DNA from: Streptococcus pantholopis
Lineage (GTDB): Bacteria; Bacillota; Bacilli; Lactobacillales; Streptococcaceae
Direction of reading: 5' to 3'
Length of the DNA: 64,000 bases
NCBI RefSeq assembly: GCF_001642085.1
Contig: NZ_CP014699.1
Span: 1,488,001-1,552,000, forward strand
The translations under genes and the position numbers were made by a program. This document shows positions 27,976 to 37,384 of this stretch, piece by piece. The stretch's first letter is position 1; every line of letters starts with the position of its first letter. The notes under the pieces were generated by a model. That model saw only the letters and a program-made list of their open reading frames with translations, was not told where the DNA came from and searched no databases.

Positions 27976-28027
27976 GGCAATCACCTCCTTAAGGACAAAG
28001 CCACAAAAAAACAAAGGAAATCGGACC

Positions 28028-28486
28028 TCAGCTTTTAGGATACCTGTCTGTCCCTGTAAACTCACTTTTTCCTAACTTCGTGTATTTCTTAATAAAGTCT
28101 GTTTTGGCTTCTGTATAGCCATCACGATTATGCTCAAACTTTTTCCAAAGCGACAGTTTCAAACGCTCATAATCCCTAGCAATCTCTGGGTGTCTGCGCA
28201 AATAATCGCAAAAATATAACTCATCACAGTCACCATATAAGCGTAAATGCAAATGAAAAACACGATCAGCAAAACCGGCATCTGTATAGCCCTTGTTAAA
28301 AGAAGCCCTCTTTTTGGTTTCATTCATGCAGCGCCAGCCATGATCCAGCAGCAGTCCTTTAACCCGCTCCATAGCACAATAATCTTTCACTTCCAGCAGT
28401 ATATCCACAATATTTTTAGCCCAAATATTTGGGACAGATGTACTGCCAATATGGTTTATTCTAACAAAAAAATCAGTCGGCATCAA
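28028..28486 (-). pseudogene. GrpB-family (UPF0157) protein, N terminus shortened
   Basis: The frame holds the GrpB core INHIGSTSVPNIWAKNIVDI, FHLHLRLYGD and YLRRHPEIARDYERLK. The family normally has some 25-30 residues before the IxHIGSTSVP motif. Here coding similarity can be followed upstream past the first usable starts (TTG 28486, ATG 28483), reading W-YEEEKEAVLSL, to an in-frame TAA at 28525-28523. So about 12-15 residues of the expected N terminus (the xxPYxxxW start) are missing. A -10 like TATAAT lies near 28532. The gene is either truncated or uses an odd start. The family resembles nucleotidyltransferases. Confidence 0.6.
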
Positions 28487-28603
28487 AGATAAAACAGCCT
28501 CTTTCTCCTCCTCATACCACCTTTATTATATCAAAAAATACAGCCCTTCAGCCATATTTTCATATATGAAAATTAGACTGCAATATTTTGCCTCTTTATA
28601 CAA

Positions 28604-28636
28604 AAACCAAGCCCAGCTGTGAGCTGGGCTTGGTTT
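28604..28636 (-). terminator. Strong 15-bp hairpin
   Basis: AAACCAAGCCCAGCT pairs fully with AGCTGGGCTTGGTTT around GTG. On the minus strand it is followed by extra T residues (GGTTTTTG), so it could end transcription of the valS/AT-rich operon, whose last gene stops at 28939. Confidence 0.65.
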
Positions 28637-28938
28637 AGGAGATTTATGAAAAAGAAAAGTTTTAGGATTCCTATTTCTAGGATGTTTATAGTATACAGAG
28701 CTTTCCTTAAGTGAAGCTGAAAGTTTTCTTTCAGAAAGCTTAATCTCATTGCCCTAGTCTAGACTGAAATTCGTAATCGTGATTTTAAGCATAAAGCATT
28801 TCAAACCTTAGGGGGTGTGATTAATAAGTTACAAGAAGTGGTTCAAGGATTAGAGAAAGTAACACTCAAATCAATCGTTTGTAGAGAATAAACCAGTAAA
28901 TACAGATATTGATGTTTGTTGAATATTAGATAGATTTT
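28637..28938 (+). other. Gene-poor stretch with a tiny reading frame and a coding remnant
   Basis: AGGAG followed by an ATG at 28646 opens a 22-codon frame, MKKKSFRIPISRMFIVYRAF, ending at 28714; it has no upstream promoter that I recognise. Further on, plus-strand codons ending in a TAA near 28890 read NRDFKHKAFQTLGGVINKLQ then EVVQGLEKVTLKSIVCRE. This looks like the C terminus of a lost protein, reminiscent of some transposase tails, but I cannot confirm that. The region is therefore a likely scar of an earlier insertion. Confidence 0.3.
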
Positions 28939-30036
28939 CTATTTTTGTAAGTTATATTCTTTCTTAGTTTTATCAATACTATTTACTAAAGATGGTTGTC
29001 GGAACTCAACCTCTTTAATATTACTCTCATTCAATTTATTGGTTGTCATATAATAATAAATATCATCTTTATAAGGAGATGAAAGTTTGTATTGGGGAAA
29101 CCTTATTTGAATAGGCTCTTTTTGTCTAGCACTTACTATAGTCTCTCCTTTATCATTACGCAGGGTAATATTGTAAGTTATTAAACTAGCTTTATCAACT
29201 AAAATATTAAATTTAAAATAATTTTTTCCTTCCATTAAATTTTGATCAATAGTAAAACTATAATCTTGTTTATATGGTTTTATTAATTCAAGTACAGGTA
29301 TAATAGGTTCATCGAGTGGCCCCCCAATTCCTCCAAGGTTTCTATTGAATTTTCCTATTGAACTTAAATATGGTATGACTATATTACTTTCTTCATGATT
29401 AGAGTGTATACTAATTTCAATGTCTTGTTTATAATCGGGAATTGTATCATCAAAATATTTTTTAATTTTAGAATTTGACAAGTCAATTTTAAACATTGAT
29501 TCAATATCACCACTCATTAATGATTTACCATCTATTAATCTATTCTCAATGATACTAGTATTATTGTTTATTGAATTATGATATTTAATGTTAACTTCAT
29601 ATTTTTGTGTGTCACTCTTCTGAGTTCCGTTATTAAACCTGTAAAAATTTACAATCTGAGTATCATTATCAAAACCATTCTGAATAACTAAATCAACATA
29701 CTGGTATGGTTCAACGGTCACATCTCTCAAAATCAACTTATGAATTGTACTTTCAAAGTTATTATTTTCAATAATTAGTTTAGCTTGAACATAATTTTCT
29801 AAAACATTTGTATCATCACTTCCCAATTTTTCACCATTAACAGTTTTGGGAACATTTATAAAGCTCTTATTTGTTATTTTAACCTTTCCAAAATACTTTC
29901 CTACATTACTAAAAATAATAGGAAGAACAATTAAAATTAATCCAACTATTATAGGAGCGATTATCCAATTAATTAGTTTCTCATGTTGATTAATATATGC
30001 CTTCAATCTAGCAATCATATTAGAAATTTCATTCAT
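28939..30036 (-). CDS. AT-rich, single-anchor extracytoplasmic protein fused in operon to valS
   Basis: 365 residues. One strong transmembrane helix at about 19-45 ([20 protein letters not shown]) after a short basic/amphipathic head, then a large Asn-, Asp- and Lys-rich domain with beta-type patterning. It should face the outside. No family recognised. Its codons are much more AT-rich than those of valS, suggesting transfer. The ATG overlaps the valS stop by four bases (ATGA). A second AT-rich membrane gene overlaps the valS start in the same way, so the pair may act together. Confidence 0.7.
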   Translation of the reverse strand: MNEISNMIARLKAYINQHEKLINWIIAPIIVGLILIVLPIIFSNVGKYFGKVKITNKSFINVPKTVNGEKLGSDDTNVLENYVQAKLIIENNNFESTIHKLILRDVTVEPYQYVDLVIQNGFDNDTQIVNFYRFNNGTQKSDTQKYEVNIKYHNSINNNTSIIENRLIDGKSLMSGDIESMFKIDLSNSKIKKYFDDTIPDYKQDIEISIHSNHEESNIVIPYLSSIGKFNRNLGGIGGPLDEPIIPVLELIKPYKQDYSFTIDQNLMEGKNYFKFNILVDKASLITYNITLRNDKGETIVSARQKEPIQIRFPQYKLSSPYKDDIYYYMTTNKLNESNIKEVEFRQPSLVNSIDKTKKEYNLQK

Positions 30037-32675
30037 ATTTTCTTCATCTCTTCAATCCGCGCCATTGTCGCATCGTATTTAGCTTGGTAGTCGGCTTGTT
30101 TTTGCCGTTCTTTTTCGACGATTTCCGGTTTGGCCTTGGCAACAAATTTTTCATTGCCCAACTTTTTGCCGACCATATCCAATTCTTTCTGCCACTTACT
30201 GAGTTCTTTACTGAGGCGGGTCAGCTCCTCATCAACATTAAGGAGATCAGCCAGCGGCAGGAAGATCTCCGCTCCTGTGATCACACTGGACATTGTCAGT
30301 TCCGGAGCTTCAATATGCTCAGAAATTTCCAAATGCTCCGGATTGGTAAAACGTGTGATGTAACTGATATTTTCCTTAAAGAAACGCTCCAGTTTGCTGT
30401 CGCTGGTCTTGATAAGGATGGTAATGGGTTTGCTTGGGGCAACATTGACTTCTGCTCTGCTGTTGCGTACCGCACGAATCAAGTCCTTGAGGCTTTCCAC
30501 TCCCTTGTGAGCTTCTGCATTATCAAAGGCAGGGTTCACTAGCGGATAGGCTGCTGTTACGATTGAACCATCAGCATATTGGCCAAAAATTTCCTCAGTT
30601 ACAAAAGGCATGATAGGGTGAAGCAGGCGCAGGATGTTATCCAAGGTATAAAGCAGAACAGAGCAGGTGATGATTTTTTCATCTTCATTGTTGCTGTAAA
30701 GCACTTCTTTAGTCAGCTCCACATACCAATCGGCAAACTCGTCCCAGATAAAGTTATAAAGACTGTGGCCTGCCACTCCGAATTCAAATTTATCAAAGTT
30801 TTCAGTTACTTTTTCAATTGTCTTATTTAGGTTGTGGAGAATCCAGCGGTCTGTCACATTGCCGGCCTGGCCAGCTGCTACCTTAGCCACATTCTCACTG
30901 GCTGCAGAAAGCTCTAAGCCCTCATTGTTCATGAGAATGTAGCGGGATATATTCCAAATCTTGTTAATAAAATTCCAAGCAGCGTCCATTTTATCGTAAG
31001 AAAAGCGGACATCCTGCCCTGGGGCAGAACCGTTGGAGAGGAACCAGCGCAGGGCATCGGCTCCATACTGGTCAATGACATCCATAGGATCGATGCCATT
31101 TCCAAGAGACTTGGACATCTTGCGGCCCTGTTCATCGCGGATAAGGCCGTGAAGCAGGACATTTTGGAAGGGTCTGCGGCCGGTGAACTCTAAAGATTGG
31201 AAAATCATGCGCGACACCCAGAAAAAGATAATATCATAACCTGTAACTAGGGTTGAAGTTGGGAAATAACGTTTGAAGTCCTCACTTTCAGTGTCTGGCC
31301 AGCCCATAGTGGAAAACGGCCAGAGAGCAGAAGAAAACCAGGTGTCAAGGACGTCTTCGTCTTGTGTCCAGCCGTCACCTTGCGGAGCTTCTTCTCCAAC
31401 ATAGATGTCCCCGTCAGCATTGTACCAAGCAGGGATCTGGTGTCCCCACCAGAGCTGGCGGGAAATCACCCAGTCGTGAACATTTTCCATCCATTGCAGG
31501 AAGGTGTCGTTGAAGCGTGTCGGATAGAAGTCTACCTTATCATCTGTCGCCTGATTGGCAATAGCATGTTTAGCCAGCTTATCCATTTTGACAAACCATT
31601 GGGTGGACAGGCGCGGTTCAACTGGGACACCGGTGCGCTCTGAATGACCGACAGAATGGACATGTTTTTCAATCTTGACAAGGGCACCGATTTCTTCCAG
31701 TTTGGCAACTGTTGCCTTGCGGGCTTCGAAACGCTCCATCCCGGAAAACTCACCGGCCAGGTCATTCATTGTTCCGTCATCATTCATGACATTAACCTGA
31801 GGCAGGTTATGGCGCTGACCGACCTCAAAGTCATTCGGATCATGAGCAGGGGTGATTTTCACAACCCCCGTTCCAAACTCAGGATCAGCGTGTTCATCAG
31901 CCACGATTGGAATAGCTTTATTGACGATTGGTAGAATAACATTTTGGCCAATCAGGTCTCTATAACGCGGATCCTCCGGATTAACAGCGACAGCCACATC
32001 TCCAAACATGGTTTCAGGCCGTGTTGTTGCGACCTCTAAAGCGCGCGAACCATCTTCAAGCATGTAGTTCATATGGTAGAAGGCTCCCTCGACATCTTTA
32101 TGAATAACCTCAATGTCTGACAGAGCTGTTCTGGCAGCCGGATCCCAGTTGATGATGAACTCACCGCGGTAAATCCAGCCTTTTTTATAAAGGTCAACAA
32201 AAACCCTGCGGACAGCTTTCGACAAACCGTCATCCAGCGTAAATCGCTCACGCGCATAATCAAGAGAAAGCCCCAGCTTCCCCCACTGCTCCTTGATGGT
32301 GGCCGCATACTCGTCCTTCCATTCCCAGACTTTATCCAAGAATTTCTCACGGCCCAGATCGTAGCGGGAAATCCCTTGCTCGCGCAGACGCTCCTCGACT
32401 TTTGCCTGAGTGGCAATCCCTGCATGGTCCATCCCCGGCAGCCAGAGGGTATCAAAGCCCCGCATGCGCTTCTGGCGGATAATGATATCCTGCAAGGCCG
32501 TGTCCCAAGCATGCCCCAGGTGCAGTTTCCCAGTAACATTGGGCGGCGGAATCACGATGGAATAGGGCTTAGCCTTCTTATCCCCCGACGGCTTAAAAAC
32601 ATCTTGGTCCAACCAAGTTTGATAACGCCCAGCCTCAACCTCGGCCGGATTGTATTTTGGTGAAAGTTGTTTCAT
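30033..32675 (-). CDS. valS: Valyl-tRNA synthetase
   Basis: 880 residues, a class I synthetase of normal length. HIGH motif in [19 protein letters not shown] near residue 50, the editing domain in the middle ([20 protein letters not shown], then [12 protein letters not shown]), KMSKS in [11 protein letters not shown], and a C-terminal coiled-coil arm ([20 protein letters not shown]). It charges tRNA-Val. It overlaps AT-rich genes by four bases at both ends. The upstream one supplies its ribosome-binding site (AAGGAG), so valS is part of a polycistron. The only T-box on this strand lies about 2.3 kb upstream. Confidence 0.97.
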   Translation of the reverse strand: MKQLSPKYNPAEVEAGRYQTWLDQDVFKPSGDKKAKPYSIVIPPPNVTGKLHLGHAWDTALQDIIIRQKRMRGFDTLWLPGMDHAGIATQAKVEERLREQGISRYDLGREKFLDKVWEWKDEYAATIKEQWGKLGLSLDYARERFTLDDGLSKAVRRVFVDLYKKGWIYRGEFIINWDPAARTALSDIEVIHKDVEGAFYHMNYMLEDGSRALEVATTRPETMFGDVAVAVNPEDPRYRDLIGQNVILPIVNKAIPIVADEHADPEFGTGVVKITPAHDPNDFEVGQRHNLPQVNVMNDDGTMNDLAGEFSGMERFEARKATVAKLEEIGALVKIEKHVHSVGHSERTGVPVEPRLSTQWFVKMDKLAKHAIANQATDDKVDFYPTRFNDTFLQWMENVHDWVISRQLWWGHQIPAWYNADGDIYVGEEAPQGDGWTQDEDVLDTWFSSALWPFSTMGWPDTESEDFKRYFPTSTLVTGYDIIFFWVSRMIFQSLEFTGRRPFQNVLLHGLIRDEQGRKMSKSLGNGIDPMDVIDQYGADALRWFLSNGSAPGQDVRFSYDKMDAAWNFINKIWNISRYILMNNEGLELSAASENVAKVAAGQAGNVTDRWILHNLNKTIEKVTENFDKFEFGVAGHSLYNFIWDEFADWYVELTKEVLYSNNEDEKIITCSVLLYTLDNILRLLHPIMPFVTEEIFGQYADGSIVTAAYPLVNPAFDNAEAHKGVESLKDLIRAVRNSRAEVNVAPSKPITILIKTSDSKLERFFKENISYITRFTNPEHLEISEHIEAPELTMSSVITGAEIFLPLADLLNVDEELTRLSKELSKWQKELDMVGKKLGNEKFVAKAKPEIVEKERQKQADYQAKYDATMARIEEMKKI

Positions 32676-33661
32676 TTTTGTATCTCCTTCTGTTTTTCAT
32701 TAAGATGAACTTTCAATTTATCTCTTTTATTTTTGAGTTTGCTTAATTCATTTTTTGTTACTTGATAATCAAATCTATATAACTGATTTTGCAAGTGATT
32801 AATTTCATTGTATAATTCATTCACTTGTTCTGTCATCTTAGGATTTTCAAAATCAATATTTTTTAATTTTGCTACATATTCCTGTTTTTTCCCAAAATGT
32901 TTTGAGAAAAAATATATCGCACTTAAAATACTTACTATAAATAATATAAAAACAAAATTTTCATAAAAAGAAAATTTATTTGTATAAAAATGTATAAGTT
33001 TTATTATTACATACATATAAGGAATTATATAAAAGAAAACTAACAACATCAACTGTTTTTTTGAAGAGATGAATGAATCTATTTCCCATGATCCCTCCAC
33101 TAAATCTTGTGCAAATAAACAAATAATTGAATACCAATCAAAAAACATACATATATAAAAGTAATAATGATTCGAATTAATATTTGAAGTATATATAAAA
33201 AAGGTAGCGAGCAAAAATAGTAATGCTAGACAACGAATAACATTATATGAATATCTCAGAAATTGAAATTGAGTTTCCTTTTTAGAACGCTCCCAATCAT
33301 ATTTTAAGAGTAATTCTAAGTATTTAACTAGTTTATCTACTTGGTCATTCGAATAATCAAAACTATCCAACAAATCCCATATATGCCCATCTTTCATGTA
33401 ATATTCTTGAGAGTATTTGAAATTCATTCTAAAACCATATGAATTTATCAGTGTTTTAAGCCTGTTTATTGCCGATAGACGATTCCTCCTATTCGATAAA
33501 TTAACTGCTATTAATTTTATTTCTCTGCGCCATTTAGAGCGCTCTTTTGTAATATAATCTAGTCGATTTCTCTTGCTGGATTGGATAAAAGTAAAAATAG
33601 CACTGACTATCGTCCCAATCCCAAAAGCTGCTAATAACTCAGCCATAGTTGCAATACTCAT
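32672..33661 (-). CDS. AT-rich membrane protein with C-terminal coiled coil, upstream of valS
   Basis: 329 residues. TM1 at about 7-27 is followed by [20 protein letters not shown], a basic segment with an ERxKWR pattern seen in several small bacterial membrane-protein families. Three to four further membrane segments lie between 135 and 255. The tail, 270-329, is charged and heptad-like ([20 protein letters not shown]). No function recognised. AT-rich compared with its neighbours. Its own promoter and an AAGGAG site precede it, and its stop overlaps the valS ATG (ATGA), so valS translation depends on it. Confidence 0.72.
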   Translation of the reverse strand: MSIATMAELLAAFGIGTIVSAIFTFIQSSKRNRLDYITKERSKWRREIKLIAVNLSNRRNRLSAINRLKTLINSYGFRMNFKYSQEYYMKDGHIWDLLDSFDYSNDQVDKLVKYLELLLKYDWERSKKETQFQFLRYSYNVIRCLALLFLLATFFIYTSNINSNHYYFYICMFFDWYSIICLFAQDLVEGSWEIDSFISSKKQLMLLVFFYIIPYMYVIIKLIHFYTNKFSFYENFVFILFIVSILSAIYFFSKHFGKKQEYVAKLKNIDFENPKMTEQVNELYNEINHLQNQLYRFDYQVTKNELSKLKNKRDKLKVHLNEKQKEIQK

Positions 33662-33735
33662 TAACTCACTCCTTATAATTTATTCAAAGTTTCGTAATAC
33701 TCAAACCAAGTTCCCCAGATGTTTAAAGTCTTATT

Positions 33736-33764
33736 TAGATATTTCACTATATAAGATTTGTCAA
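33736..33764 (-). promoter_or_regulatory. Promoter of the AT-rich/valS operon
   Basis: On the minus strand TTGACA (33764-33759), 17 nt, TATCTA (33741-33736). It lies about 75 nt upstream of the ATG at 33661 and would give a T-box-independent valS transcript. Confidence 0.6.
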
Positions 33765-33797
33765 AACTAAGAAATTTCCTTAGGTAGTAGGGCCGCT

Positions 33798-34382
33798 TTA
33801 ATATGCCTTCCCCTCCCACTCACTTTTGAGCAGCCCGTAGCGCAGGCTGGCGCAGCGTCTGTCTTGGGCATCTTTGCGGTCACGGATTCTGGCCTCTAAG
33901 GTAAAGCCCAGTTTTTCGGCAATACGGCGGCTCGGTTTGTTATAGTCATAACAGGTCAATTCGATTTTGTGAAGATTAAGCAAAGTGAAGCCTATTTCCA
34001 GCAGTGCACGTGCAGCTTCCGGCATATAGCCCTGTCCCCAGTAAGCGGGGTGCAGAGTATAGCCCATCTCCAGCACATCATCTGCATGGCGGTGGCTGAA
34101 ATCCAGTGAACCTACTACTTTATTTTGGCCTTTGATAGTAATGCCGTAACCTGAAGGGAGGTCTTCTTTTTGCAGATTTTGCGGATAAATTTGCTCAAGG
34201 TAGTAAATTTCTTCTTCTACTGTTTGTACTGGCGGAAAGCCCGCCGGCCAGCTAACTTCCGGCAGACTGGCATAGGCAAAAATATCAGCTGCATCTGCGA
34301 CTGTCCGCTGACGCAAGTAGAGACGGTCGGTTTCTATCGCAGGTAAAATCTTATCTTTGACCTGCCCTAAAATTTTTATCAT
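33798..34382 (-). CDS. GNAT acetyltransferase (RimJ/RimL type)
   Basis: 194 residues from the ATG at 34382 (MIKILGQVKDKILPAIETDR) with AAGGA upstream. The longer frame reading in from 34724 is the remnant of a flavin reductase, so it should not be annotated as one protein. Motifs IETDRLYLRQRTVADAADIF, EMGYTLHPAYWGQGYMPEAA and PSRRIAEKLGFTLEARIRD mark the ribosomal-protein-type acetyltransferase subfamily. It lies between the T-box and the valS operon. Confidence 0.85.
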   Translation of the reverse strand: MIKILGQVKDKILPAIETDRLYLRQRTVADAADIFAYASLPEVSWPAGFPPVQTVEEEIYYLEQIYPQNLQKEDLPSGYGITIKGQNKVVGSLDFSHRHADDVLEMGYTLHPAYWGQGYMPEAARALLEIGFTLLNLHKIELTCYDYNKPSRRIAEKLGFTLEARIRDRKDAQDRRCASLRYGLLKSEWEGKAY

Positions 34383-34922
34383 ATTTTTTCCTTGCTTTCT
34401 TGATGAAACTGCCTGACTGATCTGAATCTTCTTCGTCCAGATAGCGGTAAGTCCTCTTCTTACTGTCCCCATATAGATAAGGGGGTGAAAATCTGTGCTT
34501 CTGAAATAGCCTTTCTCATCAAACAATCTGTCGTCCGCCCATCGTTTAGTGATACGAGCTGTGAAATTGACATAATGTTCCCATTGCTGTACAGTTTCCA
34601 CCTGACATTCCAAATTAAACGGGCAGGCTGTCAGCAGCGGAGCATCTATCGTTTCAGCCTGACTGTACGATACAGATAATTCTGAGAGCTTATCCTGACC
34701 TGTCATAAAGCCAGCGCTTTCCATAATTCAAGCTTCTTTTCTTTCAGGAATATTAAGTGTAAAAGAACCATATTTTTGAATCTGCCGGACAGCGTTGTTC
34801 CCTTCAAACAAACCAATGACAACCATATCGCCTAAACTATAGGATGAACTGGCTGTTGTGATATTATAGCTGAATACCTCATCTCTATATCCTAGGATAA
34901 AGATGGGAAAGCCATAATACAT
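34351..34922 (-). pseudogene. Flavin reductase-like FMN-binding protein, broken by a stop and a frameshift
   Basis: The frame starts MYYGFPIFILGYRDEVFSYN at 34922 and runs ...SFTLNIPERKEA to a TGA (34730-34728). It continues in the same frame (IMESAGFMTGQDKLSEL, APLLTACPFNLECQVE) to a run of four G (34470-34467). After adding one base there, the frame reads GDSKKRTYRYLDEEDSDQSG and ends at 34351, as in intact flavin reductase-family proteins whose end is YIGD..KRVYRYL. Without that base the frame runs into the GNAT gene. So one nonsense and one -1 shift separate it from an intact flavoprotein of about 190 residues. Confidence 0.75.
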
Positions 34923-35010
34923 TTTCAAGTGCTTGTTTCACTTAATTCTCTTTTTTCTGCTTAATGGCCAATAAATTAACATCAGCTCACCAAATTTTTC
35001 TGCTGCAATA

Positions 35011-35215
35011 GAAAAACGTCCCTGTCAATTCTGACAGGGACGAATCTCATTGTGATTTCCGCGGTACCACCCAGATTCGGGCTTCAAGCCCGCTGCTCTA
35101 TTTATCTTTCTTCTAATCTTCAGCAACTCTTCTGACATCTGTACGGATTTCTCAGCCCCACCGCTTTCTGTAAACAGACAAACTCAAAATACCTCTGAAT
35201 GCTTTTTATTTTAAC
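35011..35215 (-). promoter_or_regulatory. T-box riboswitch leader, probably Val-specific
   Basis: Minus strand: the T-box core GGTGGTACCGCGG at 35071-35059 is followed by a terminator stem CGTCCCTGTCA/TGACAGGGACG (35042-35017) and T-run. Stem I features are AGAAAGCGGTGG and CTGAGAAATC. A GTC (Val) triplet in CAGATGTCAGAAGAG is a reasonable specifier. Downstream in order lie a broken flavin reductase, a GNAT, an AT-rich membrane gene and valS. I infer that this is the valS leader, now separated by inserted genes. Confidence 0.85.
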
Positions 35216-35236
35216 AGAATTTCCAGCAAAAAGCAA
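35208..35236 (-). promoter_or_regulatory. Promoter of the T-box transcript
   Basis: TTGCTT (35236-35231), 17 nt, TAAAAT (35213-35208) on the minus strand. The -35 overlaps the end of the lipoprotein pseudogene region. Confidence 0.65.
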
Positions 35237-35237
35237 T

Positions 35238-35854
35238 CTAGCTCGGTCCTGTCCATGTTTCTTCGACATAAGCCAGTTCTTCTGCAAAGGTATCCTGATC
35301 CTCTTCTAAGGAAACATCGTAAACTTTATCATTTTTTTCGGTTGTAAAGAACCAGACACAAAAGAGTTTCCCCTTATTTTTTGCAGTGCCGTAAATCTGA
35401 TAAGCATCATTGCCTGAAATAGCTGCCCTTGAGCCTGTCAGTCCATCAAAAAGGCCTGCTTCTTTTAGATTGGCAAAGCAGGCAGCTGCAGTTCGCTCCA
35501 GAACATCGCCCTTGATTGTTTCGGCACCCAAGTCTTCCTTGGTGTAAGCATAAAGAGTTACAGCATTATAGGCTGACAAATCAGAATACTGATAGCTCTT
35601 TCCGCCATCTAAATCTGTGAAACTGACCCAGTCGTTAGGAACATAAACATAACCGTAGTCAACGTTACCAATCCGCTGTATACCAGACAGGGGAGATTCT
35701 TCTCTGGAAGAAGAATTTCTTGTCGCTATGCAAGACTGAGAGGACGTCTGATCAGTCGATTCAGAAGAAGCCCCTCCCCTAATTACTAGGCTGCAAGCTG
35801 GTAAAAACTGGCTGCTATCAATAGATTAAGTAAAAACAATAGTTTCTTTTTCAT
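35238..35854 (-). pseudogene. Lipoprotein gene frameshifted within its signal peptide
   Basis: From the ATG at 35854 the frame reads MKKKLLFLLNLLIAASF and then meets a stop. Adding one T to the T5 run (35807-35803) restores AASFLPACSLVIRGGASSES, a proper lipobox. The restored frame continues through VDYGYVYVPNDWVSFTDLDG to the stop at 35238, about 205 residues in all. The mature part (YNAVTLYAYTKEDLGAETIK) resembles small streptococcal lipoproteins of unknown role. The lesion is a single base in a homopolymer: decay, phase variation or a sequencing error. Confidence 0.7.
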
Positions 35855-35876
35855 ATATCTGCGCTTTCATAAAATG

Positions 35877-36131
35877 TCAGTAAGTGCTCTTTTTAAATAA
35901 ACCATCCGGCGCATCATGAAAACCCTTGCCGGCACGGTAATTATCAAATTTCCCCTGAATAAACTGATAAGCATCTCGCTTGCTCTCATAGCGAATATAG
36001 GCATCAGCTGCTTGCTCATCCTTGTCCTCCTCAGCAAGCTTTCGACTGGCTGCCATAGCCATCTCGTTCACCGCAATCTGTGAATCAATCCAAGCCTCAA
36101 AATCCCGTAAAAATTCCTGTTCGTAAGTCAT
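35877..36131 (-). CDS. DUF1912 family protein
   Basis: 84 residues: MTYEQEFLRDFEAWIDSQIA, then a helical charged middle and the conserved end RYESKRDAYQFIQGKFDNYR with GKGFHDAPDGLF. This small protein is restricted to streptococci and relatives as far as I know; function is not known. AGGGG upstream is a weak ribosome-binding site at long spacing. Confidence 0.8.
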   Translation of the reverse strand: MTYEQEFLRDFEAWIDSQIAVNEMAMAASRKLAEEDKDEQAADAYIRYESKRDAYQFIQGKFDNYRAGKGFHDAPDGLFKKSTY

Positions 36132-36200
36132 TTATAAATAACCCCTTTATTGTTGATGCCTTATTATACCATTTTTCAAAAACAAAATAAGTTTTTATTC

Positions 36201-36590
36201 TCAGCTGTCAGGGTCAATCTGCTTAATCACTTTGGCGGGAACGCCGCCGACAACTATAAGCTGGGACATCTTTACTGACCACAGCACCAGCAGCCACAAC
36301 GACCCAGTCGCCTATGGTCACACCGCTGAGAACAGTTGCATTAAAGCCAATCCATACATTCTGACCCAGTTTAATCGGCGCATAATGGTTTTTGCGCTTC
36401 ATTGAAGGCCTGAGGTCATGGTTAACCGTCGCCAGAACGACATTGTGACCGATAAAGCAGCCATCACCGATTTCAAGGCCGCCTTGATCCTGAAAATGAC
36501 AGCCCGAGTTAATAAAAATATCTTTACCCAAACTGATATTTTTGCCATAATCCGTATAAAAAGGCGGAAAAAGACGAAAGCTCTCATCAC
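36201..36590 (-). pseudogene. Maltose/galactoside O-acetyltransferase remnant
   Basis: Left-handed beta-helix repeats are clear (IFINSGCHFQDQGGLEIGDG, CFIGHNVVLATVNHDLRP and WIGFNATVLSGVTIGDWVVV). Upstream codons read ESDESFRLFPPFYTDYGKNI and are cut off at about 36590, where a repeat tail begins, so the N-terminal 60 or so residues are gone. Near the end a one-base shift after VPAYS moves the reading into RRRSRQSD. The other frame gives the expected VGGVPAKVIKQIDPDS ending at 36201. Two lesions make function unlikely. Confidence 0.75.
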
Positions 36591-36594
36591 TCTC

Positions 36595-37035
36595 TTTTTC
36601 CGCAGCATTTAGCCCGTGTTCAATTTAATAAGATACAAAGGGCGTAAAGAAATCCGTATGAAAATGGCGGTAAGTCCGAAATCTCTGATTTCGCAGACGC
36701 TCCCCTGCCAGAACGACTAGAAAGGTGCGGTCGACTGTTAAGGCGACAAAACCTTCAGACGGCAACGGCTGATGGTAACTAAGTAAGGATACAAATTTCC
36801 AGCCCCTTCACTCTCCCTTTTCTGGGTTCGGGCTGAAATCATCCACTGGATGATTTCACTGCACAGCTCTTAGGCCGTGTTCAATTAACAAGATACAAAG
36901 GGCGTTCAAGCTCACAGCAAAAATAGGAGCCTGACCGCCGAGTCACTAAAGACTCAAGGGAGGGCTGTCTTTTTTGCACAGAGCTTAGCCCGTGTTCAAT
37001 TTAATAAGATACAAAGGGCGTTTAAAGAGCAAAAT
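36595..37035 (+). repeat. BOX-like repeats: tail fragment, two copies, head fragment
   Basis: A tail fragment (CGCAGCATTTAGCCCGTGTT) abuts the truncated acetyltransferase. Copy one (about 36627-36886) mixes an AATCC head with a GAGC tail and has a central module plus the hairpin GAAATCATCC/GGATGATTTC. Copy two (about 36887-37002) has AAGCTC/GAGCTT ends and inner stem GAGTC-ACTAAA-GACTC. A head fragment follows to about 37035. Confidence 0.83.
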
Positions 37036-37064
37036 AAGTTCTGCAGATATTTAATTTATGAAAA

Positions 37065-37204
37065 CCTTTTCAGTTATTATATCATCTTCTTCTAAGATTC
37101 TCTAGCTAAGCCAGCTAAAAAAATAAACAGTTGCTCCTAAGAGGCTGCAAGCAGGAAATTTCCCATTTTTTTCTGAAAATGTCTTCAAAGAATAACTGAA
37201 AAGG
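37065..37204. repeat. 14-bp perfect inverted repeat enclosing 112 nt
   Basis: CCTTTTCAGTTATT (37065-37078) and AATAACTGAAAAGG (37191-37204) are exact complements. The enclosed sequence has no reading frame of note. It lies between the repeat cluster and the tRNA-Thr promoter; it may be a small inserted element or a structured transcript. Confidence 0.45.
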
Positions 37205-37215
37205 TAACATTTTTC

Positions 37216-37244
37216 TTGCCATAAAAAAAGTTTCATGATACTAT
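37216..37244 (+). promoter_or_regulatory. Promoter of tRNA-Thr
   Basis: TTGCCA (37216-37221), 17 nt, TACTAT (37239-37244), ten bases before the tRNA. Confidence 0.7.
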
Positions 37245-37253
37245 AGAGAAGTA

Positions 37254-37324
37254 GCCGCTATAGTTAAATGGTATAATAGAGCAATGGTAATGCTCCGTTC
37301 CGAGTTCGATTCTCGGTGGTGGCA
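37254..37324 (+). tRNA. tRNA-Thr(GGT)
   Basis: Acceptor GCCGCTA pairs with TGGTGGC (two wobble pairs). The anticodon stem GAGCA/TGCTC encloses ATGGTAA with anticodon GGT, and the T arm is CCGAG-TTCGATT-CTCGG. The 3' CCA is not encoded. It has its own promoter and terminator and stands alone. Confidence 0.92.
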
Positions 37325-37339
37325 TCATTTATCACTTTG

Positions 37340-37361
37340 AAAGCCTGATTTTTCAGGCTTT
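37340..37361 (+). terminator. Terminator of tRNA-Thr
   Basis: AAAGCCTGA/TCAGGCTTT stem followed by TTTAG, 15 nt after the tRNA. Confidence 0.8.
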
Positions 37362-37384
37362 TTAGAATGAAGTATCGCTTTATT

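Noticed and set aside
28646..28714. 22-residue peptide MKKKSFRIPISRMFIVYRAF.. as a signalling peptide
   Set aside because: It has an AGGAG site, but no promoter, exporter or receptor context, and lies in a degraded region; kept only as a note.
33798..34724. A single 308-residue flavin reductase-GNAT fusion protein
   Set aside because: The first 114 codons are explained by a frameshifted flavin reductase; the GNAT has its own ATG and ribosome-binding site at 34382.
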